From Adiantum capillus-veneris (taxonomy: Eukaryota > Streptophyta > Polypodiopsida > Polypodiales > Pteridaceae), in the NCBI GenBank assembly GCA_014529385.2, contig CM043958.1:139224398-139259397 (forward strand): 35,000 nucleotides of DNA. Reading direction: 5' to 3'. Made by a program: the position numbers and the translations under genes. This document shows positions 31,270-35,000 of this stretch, one piece after another. Under the pieces are notes generated by a model. The model did no database searches and was not told where the DNA came from. It saw nothing but the letters and a program-made list of their open reading frames with translations. Each line of letters starts with the position of its first letter. The stretch's first letter is position 1.

Positions 31270-31940
31270 ATGTACATGATAGATCTGCCCTTTTTTGGGA
31301 TTTTGATGTCATTCACGTATTATACTAGCTATTACATGCAATTCTAGCAAATTAAACTTACTTTTGCACGCATCTATCACTCGGGAGATAATAAGCTAAA
31401 CTTTTGTTGAAATTCGAATTTCTTCTCAAAAGTTGATTTTTAAACTTACTCATGGGTTGCCATAGCTTGTCCGAGATCAATGTTGACCAAAAATGCTATT
31501 TTGAAGCTTGGACTCACCTTATGAGTGCCAAACCTAAAAAGTCTGATTTCTTTTTTGGCAAGCACTTTCGTGATGTCAATTCAGAGAGAGATAAATCGGA
31601 CCTTCCTCAATTCATACATACCCTCTCCTAATCACATTAGCCAAAAGATAGTGGAAAGTGTCCACCAACACTTTTTTTTCCCTTGAAAAGTGCATCAATA
31701 CTCAAACTATGACATAGTCCAAGCTATCAACCATTGAAAAACGACCTAATTCAAGCCTAAAGATCCTTGACGAGTATGACTACTCCCAGGACACCTCTAC
31801 ACAGTTGAAGTAGACACACGAGGTTTCTAAAAGATGGTTTTTGTACTCCAAGAAAACCTAAAGGAAGTCTGTTGGACAATCCTAGTGAGCACTAAGAATT
31901 TTTCTTAGTTTAGGTCACCTGGTCTTGGACAACGATGAAA
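31270..31940. other. Non-coding spacer
   Basis: AT-rich, with a half-site of the palindrome family (GAGATAATAAGC at about 31384). Nothing else recognised. Confidence 0.4.
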
Positions 31941-32573
31941 AAATGTGGGGCACTCTAAATGCCAAGCCTCGCTATCTTATTGTAGTGACACTGAGAACCA
32001 CGAACATAAATGTCATACCATGGGACGAACTCAGCTCGACTAATGCATGGAGGCTAGAGGAGGTTGTCAATCTCTCAGAATAAACACTCAAAATTCAAAG
32101 CTACACTCAACTGCATGTCAGGTAGCAAATGCTATCTACGATACCGCACACAATTCCCATCAGTTAGCCAAGCAAATGGAATCTAATATAGATTAAACTT
32201 ATAGGATGGATTAATAACATCAAAAGACACATTCTTGAACTCAAAAGAAACATTCTTGAACTCCCAAAATGTGGGGCTCTCTAAATGCCAAGCCTCGCTA
32301 TCTTATTGTAGTGACAGTGAGAACCACGAACATAAATGTCATATCGTGGGACGAACTCAGCTCGACTAATGCATGGAGGCTACAGGAGGTTGTCAATCTC
32401 TCAGAATACACACTCAAAATTCAAAGCTACACTCAACTGCATGTCAGGTAGCAAATGCTATCTACGACACCGCACACAATTCCCATCAGTTAGCCAAGCA
32501 AATGGAATCTAATATAGATGAAACTTATAGGATGGATTAATAACATCAAAAGACACATTCTTGAACTCCCAAA
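31941..32573 (+). repeat. Tandem duplication, unit about 326 bp, with a small shared open frame
   Basis: Unit 1 is 31941-32266 and unit 2 is 32267-32573. Both start AAATGTGGGGC, run through CCAAGCCTCGCTATCTTATT and end near CATTCTTGAACTCCC. Unit 1 ends with an extra 22-bp doubling of this last part. Identity is about 97% by eye. In the plus strand both units read MWGxLNAKPRYLIVVTxRTT and continue similarly for about 45 residues; unit 1 then stops while unit 2 stops about 15 codons later. I do not recognise the product. Confidence 0.92.
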
Positions 32574-33308
32574 TCTCCATTTTGACCACTTGCTAAAATT
32601 GCGCTTATTATATACATGGTAGATTTGACCTAACCATTTTTGACCTGAATAAACCCTAGAGTTTAGCAATGAAGCCACTACACCCCTCCAATGCATATAG
32701 TTTAGTTTTCTTATGTAAATCTATAGCTATAAGTAGATTAATGAGTAGGTGAGCAACAACAAAAACATAGTTATATCGTGAGAAAAGCACAATGTCATGA
32801 GGAGCTTTCACTAGTGAACACAATGAAGCAATCGACACCTCAAACAAACATTTTAAAAAGACGAAGGGGAGTACACAGTACTCTGCAAGTCAATCGTAAT
32901 TCTTATATTCCGAAAGTCTCCTTTAAGTTTTTTAAAAAATGGCTTTTATACCTTAGCCAGAGGTTCAAGGTTAAAAGGGAAGGCTTTTCCTATTCAAGCT
33001 GTAATTTTTTTTCCAAGATCATTTTTTCAACATCCTCTTATGTGAGACAATATAAAATAAAATAATCCCTACTATTCAACCCACTTGATAGGCATTTTCT
33101 TTTTATTGTAGTTACTCCCCCCAAGTTTGGACTTCTCATGCTAAACAAAGGCATTTAGTACCCTTGAAAATCATGTATATTTTCAAGATAAGGGAGAAGG
33201 GCTTAGCATGCCTTCCTGTCCATCTCTTCAAAGAATGCTATAACAATAACTTTGTTATGATGATTTTGAAAGAGATCAAACAAATAAAATACCAGGGATA
33301 CTCAATCC
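32574..33308. other. AT-rich region without recognised feature
   Basis: It contains one more palindrome-family half-site (GCGCTTATTATATACATGG at about 32606) and short open frames on both strands that show no domain. Confidence 0.4.
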
Positions 33309-33454
33309 AAGAAGTTATTATGGGTGCAATACCTGAGACAAAATAGAACTTGGGGCCAAACGAGAGAGCATTTGGTAGCATGGAAAGTTATCACGGGTAT
33401 AATATCTAAAACAAAACAGAACTTGGGGCCAAACGAGAGAGCATTTGGTAGCAT
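33309..33454. repeat. Tandem duplication, unit 73 bp
   Basis: Two adjacent copies, about 33309-33381 and 33382-33454. Both end AACTTGGGGCCAAACGAGAGAGCATTTGGTAGCATGG; the left parts differ at several sites. Confidence 0.9.
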
Positions 33455-33599
33455 GGCCAATCAGTGGGGAAATACGGCTTGAGATAATCACCTCAACGAT
33501 GGTAATTGGGGTAGAGATGTGGAAATTGCCATTAACTAGAGAAGATCAAGTGACACAGGACAAGAAGAGATTCACACAAGTCACACCTACCAAGAAATT

Positions 33600-34520
33600 G
33601 GTTTGAAGGCTTAGTGGGAGAAACATTGGCCCATAGAGCAGGTGTAGAATATCACCATAGAGTCAAACTAGTTGATTTCCAAAAATGGGTCAAAGAATAT
33701 AGTGGGTCACGAGCTTTGTATGACCATTTAGGAATCTTCAAATAAGTTCTGAGAGTTGAACATATAACAGAATTTCATACGTAGTTCGAGGGGTTTGGGA
33801 TGACCTAGAGAGAAAAAGATTTTATTTGATGTCAGACCATACTTTTTGGGGATCTATTACTGATCTACCAGCCTTGGCCATGAAATTGGTTGTTTCTTGC
33901 ACAAAAATGGGAATCAAACATAGCATTGTAGCAGAAATCTACAACTTCAAACAAAAATAGGGAGAAACCATAAGAAATTGTGTGGGTTGGCGAATGACGC
34001 AATACATCGATAGATGTCCAAAGTTGGAGATTCCAACCAAGGAAAGGCTTGTATATCAATAAGAATTTGCATGCCATTTTGTATACTAAGAAACATGCGA
34101 CTTGGGAAGCATGTAGCCTGGATGCAATCGACTTGAGGGATAACTGAAAATTTTTGAATGAAGAAAACACTGTTAAGGATACTTAGAGTGAGCGGACCAC
34201 ATCTACTGTATCAAAATAGGTAGGAACGATTGTGGAAGCTCCTGTCAATGCTATAGAGGAAATGCTAAAGTTTATAAATTATATGATGAATAACATACAA
34301 ACCATGCCAATGAGAGGGACGTACAACGTCCACCATAGGGGGAACCTATAGGACAACTAGGACAATCAAAATGGTGTGCCATCGACGGCAAATGGAAAAC
34401 CCACAAAACATATGAGTGCTGTTATTAGCCTAAATACAATCAAAATGTCTAGTACGTATCGATGAGACAACAAGTGTTTGGTGGATATAGCTAAATGTCA
34501 CTTAAAAGCCGGATACACAC
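33600..34520 (+). pseudogene. Degenerate retrotransposon gag-like remnant G
   Basis: Coding traces on the plus strand jump frame several times. Visible pieces are VKLVDFQKWVKEYSG and YDHLGIF, an RVEHITEFHT piece near 33750-33785, MGIKHSIVAEIYNFKQK, then GETIRN, and TQYIDRCPKLEIPTKERL. Together they resemble the plant retrotransposon Gag core, in which a KQ..GE..R motif and a CP..E motif are usual. At 34372-34425 the frame reads KWCAIDGKWKTHKTYECCY, a Cys-x8-His-x4-Cys arrangement that may be a divergent zinc knuckle. Many stops and frameshifts make it non-functional. No protease, RT or LTR was found beside it. The Gag identification is by motif feel and is only moderately sure. Confidence 0.55.
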
Positions 34521-35000
34521 CAAAATTTGATGTATTCGATCATTTTTTTCAAAAGAAGCTATGTAATTCTGCTGCTGATGATTCTCAAATTGTAATATAG
34601 TCTATCATTCCCTCTTAGTCTCTCTGAGCCTACAAACCATGTGAGTGGCCGAATGCGCGTGGGAAAGGGTCCCAAGTTTTAAAGTCAAAACCCTTAGTTT
34701 TGTAACACACATGATCATTATCTTGGGAATTATTGGACGTCGGCTGAGAGCTTCATTGCTGCTGCAAATTGTAATCAATCTTTCTCCTTGTCTGGTGATC
34801 AAGATTTGATTCCGAATAGCACATTGTGTTCCTTGTCTCTTTCTCTTTAATCTAAGTGTAATCATTCTCAATTCTATTGAAGTTCGCGACATCTTGTCTC
34901 TAAGCTAAATGCATTGATTTGAGGTCTTAAATGGTTATTTTTTGATGTTTTGACCTTGGAAGAGTGTTTCTAAGCTTGAAGGGAACCTTTCTGGGTAGTT
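34521..35000. other. Terminal stretch without recognised feature
   Basis: Mostly AT-rich. A minus-strand open frame of 95 codons (34892-34605) shows no domain and is probably chance or LTR-like sequence. Confidence 0.4.

Noticed and set aside
30029-33300. Host gene or regulatory island between the retrotransposons
   Set aside because: No open frame with a domain, no splice-consistent exon set and no RNA gene could be seen; only palindromes and duplications.

Overview
The window is plant nuclear DNA and, as far as can be read, consists of transposable elements and their remains. The evidence is a CACTA (En/Spm) element with spliced tnp2/DUF4218/DUF4216 and Ptta/En/Spm-type genes, plus several Ty3/gypsy and Ty1/copia LTR retrotransposons primed by initiator-tRNA-Met-like sites. 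A flowering plant is most likely; nothing narrows it further. No host gene, tRNA, rRNA or CRISPR array could be supported.

Layout. (1) 1-4028: the 3' part of a CACTA element on the + strand. It holds the end of a TNP2-type transposase gene, a second three-exon gene, subterminal TAGCGACG repeats and a terminal CACTACAAGAG inverted end at 4028. (2) 4501-8816: an old minus-strand Ty3/gypsy-like remnant ('C'), with a probable LTR bearing about 236-bp inverted arms, a polypurine tract, a retropepsin-like segment and a Trp-Pro-Lys repeat segment. (3) 8817-11882: a Ty1/copia element ('E', minus) with short LTR, RNase H, RT and part of integrase, cut off by (4) 11883-16920: a decayed chromovirus copy ('A', minus), truncated in both LTRs and missing RT, RNase H and the integrase core. 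(5) 16921 to about 18050: an orphan plus-strand LTR end with a primer-binding site ('F'). (6) 18550-27453: a complete young chromovirus ('B', minus) with two 1590-bp LTRs, a perfect 5-bp target duplication (TTGAT), PBS, polypurine tract and one long gag-pol frame broken by a single TGA. It landed in (7) 'D' (about 18182-18549 plus 27454-28999, minus), a gypsy remnant of the same family as C, carrying integrase, integrase C-terminus and then a second reading frame with a retropepsin-like domain. (8) 29000-30028: LTR and RNase H tail of another Ty1/copia element ('H', minus), itself inserted in D. (9) 30029-33300: AT-rich, apparently non-coding DNA with perfect 24-bp palindromes and two large tandem duplications. 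(10) 33300-34520: a heavily decayed plus-strand gag-like remnant ('G').

How the parts relate. A and B are one family of different age: B's LTRs differ at 5 of 1590 sites, while A's overlapping LTR pieces differ at roughly 5% of sites. C and D appear to be two copies of another family. Read together, they suggest a Ty3/gypsy-like element with an extra 3' open frame after integrase, encoding a retropepsin-like fold followed by a Gln/Ser/Thr-rich region with repeated (I/V)W(V/I)PK motifs. B inserted inside this frame in D, and the frame continues in phase on the other side of B. This is the part of the window most likely to be poorly described.
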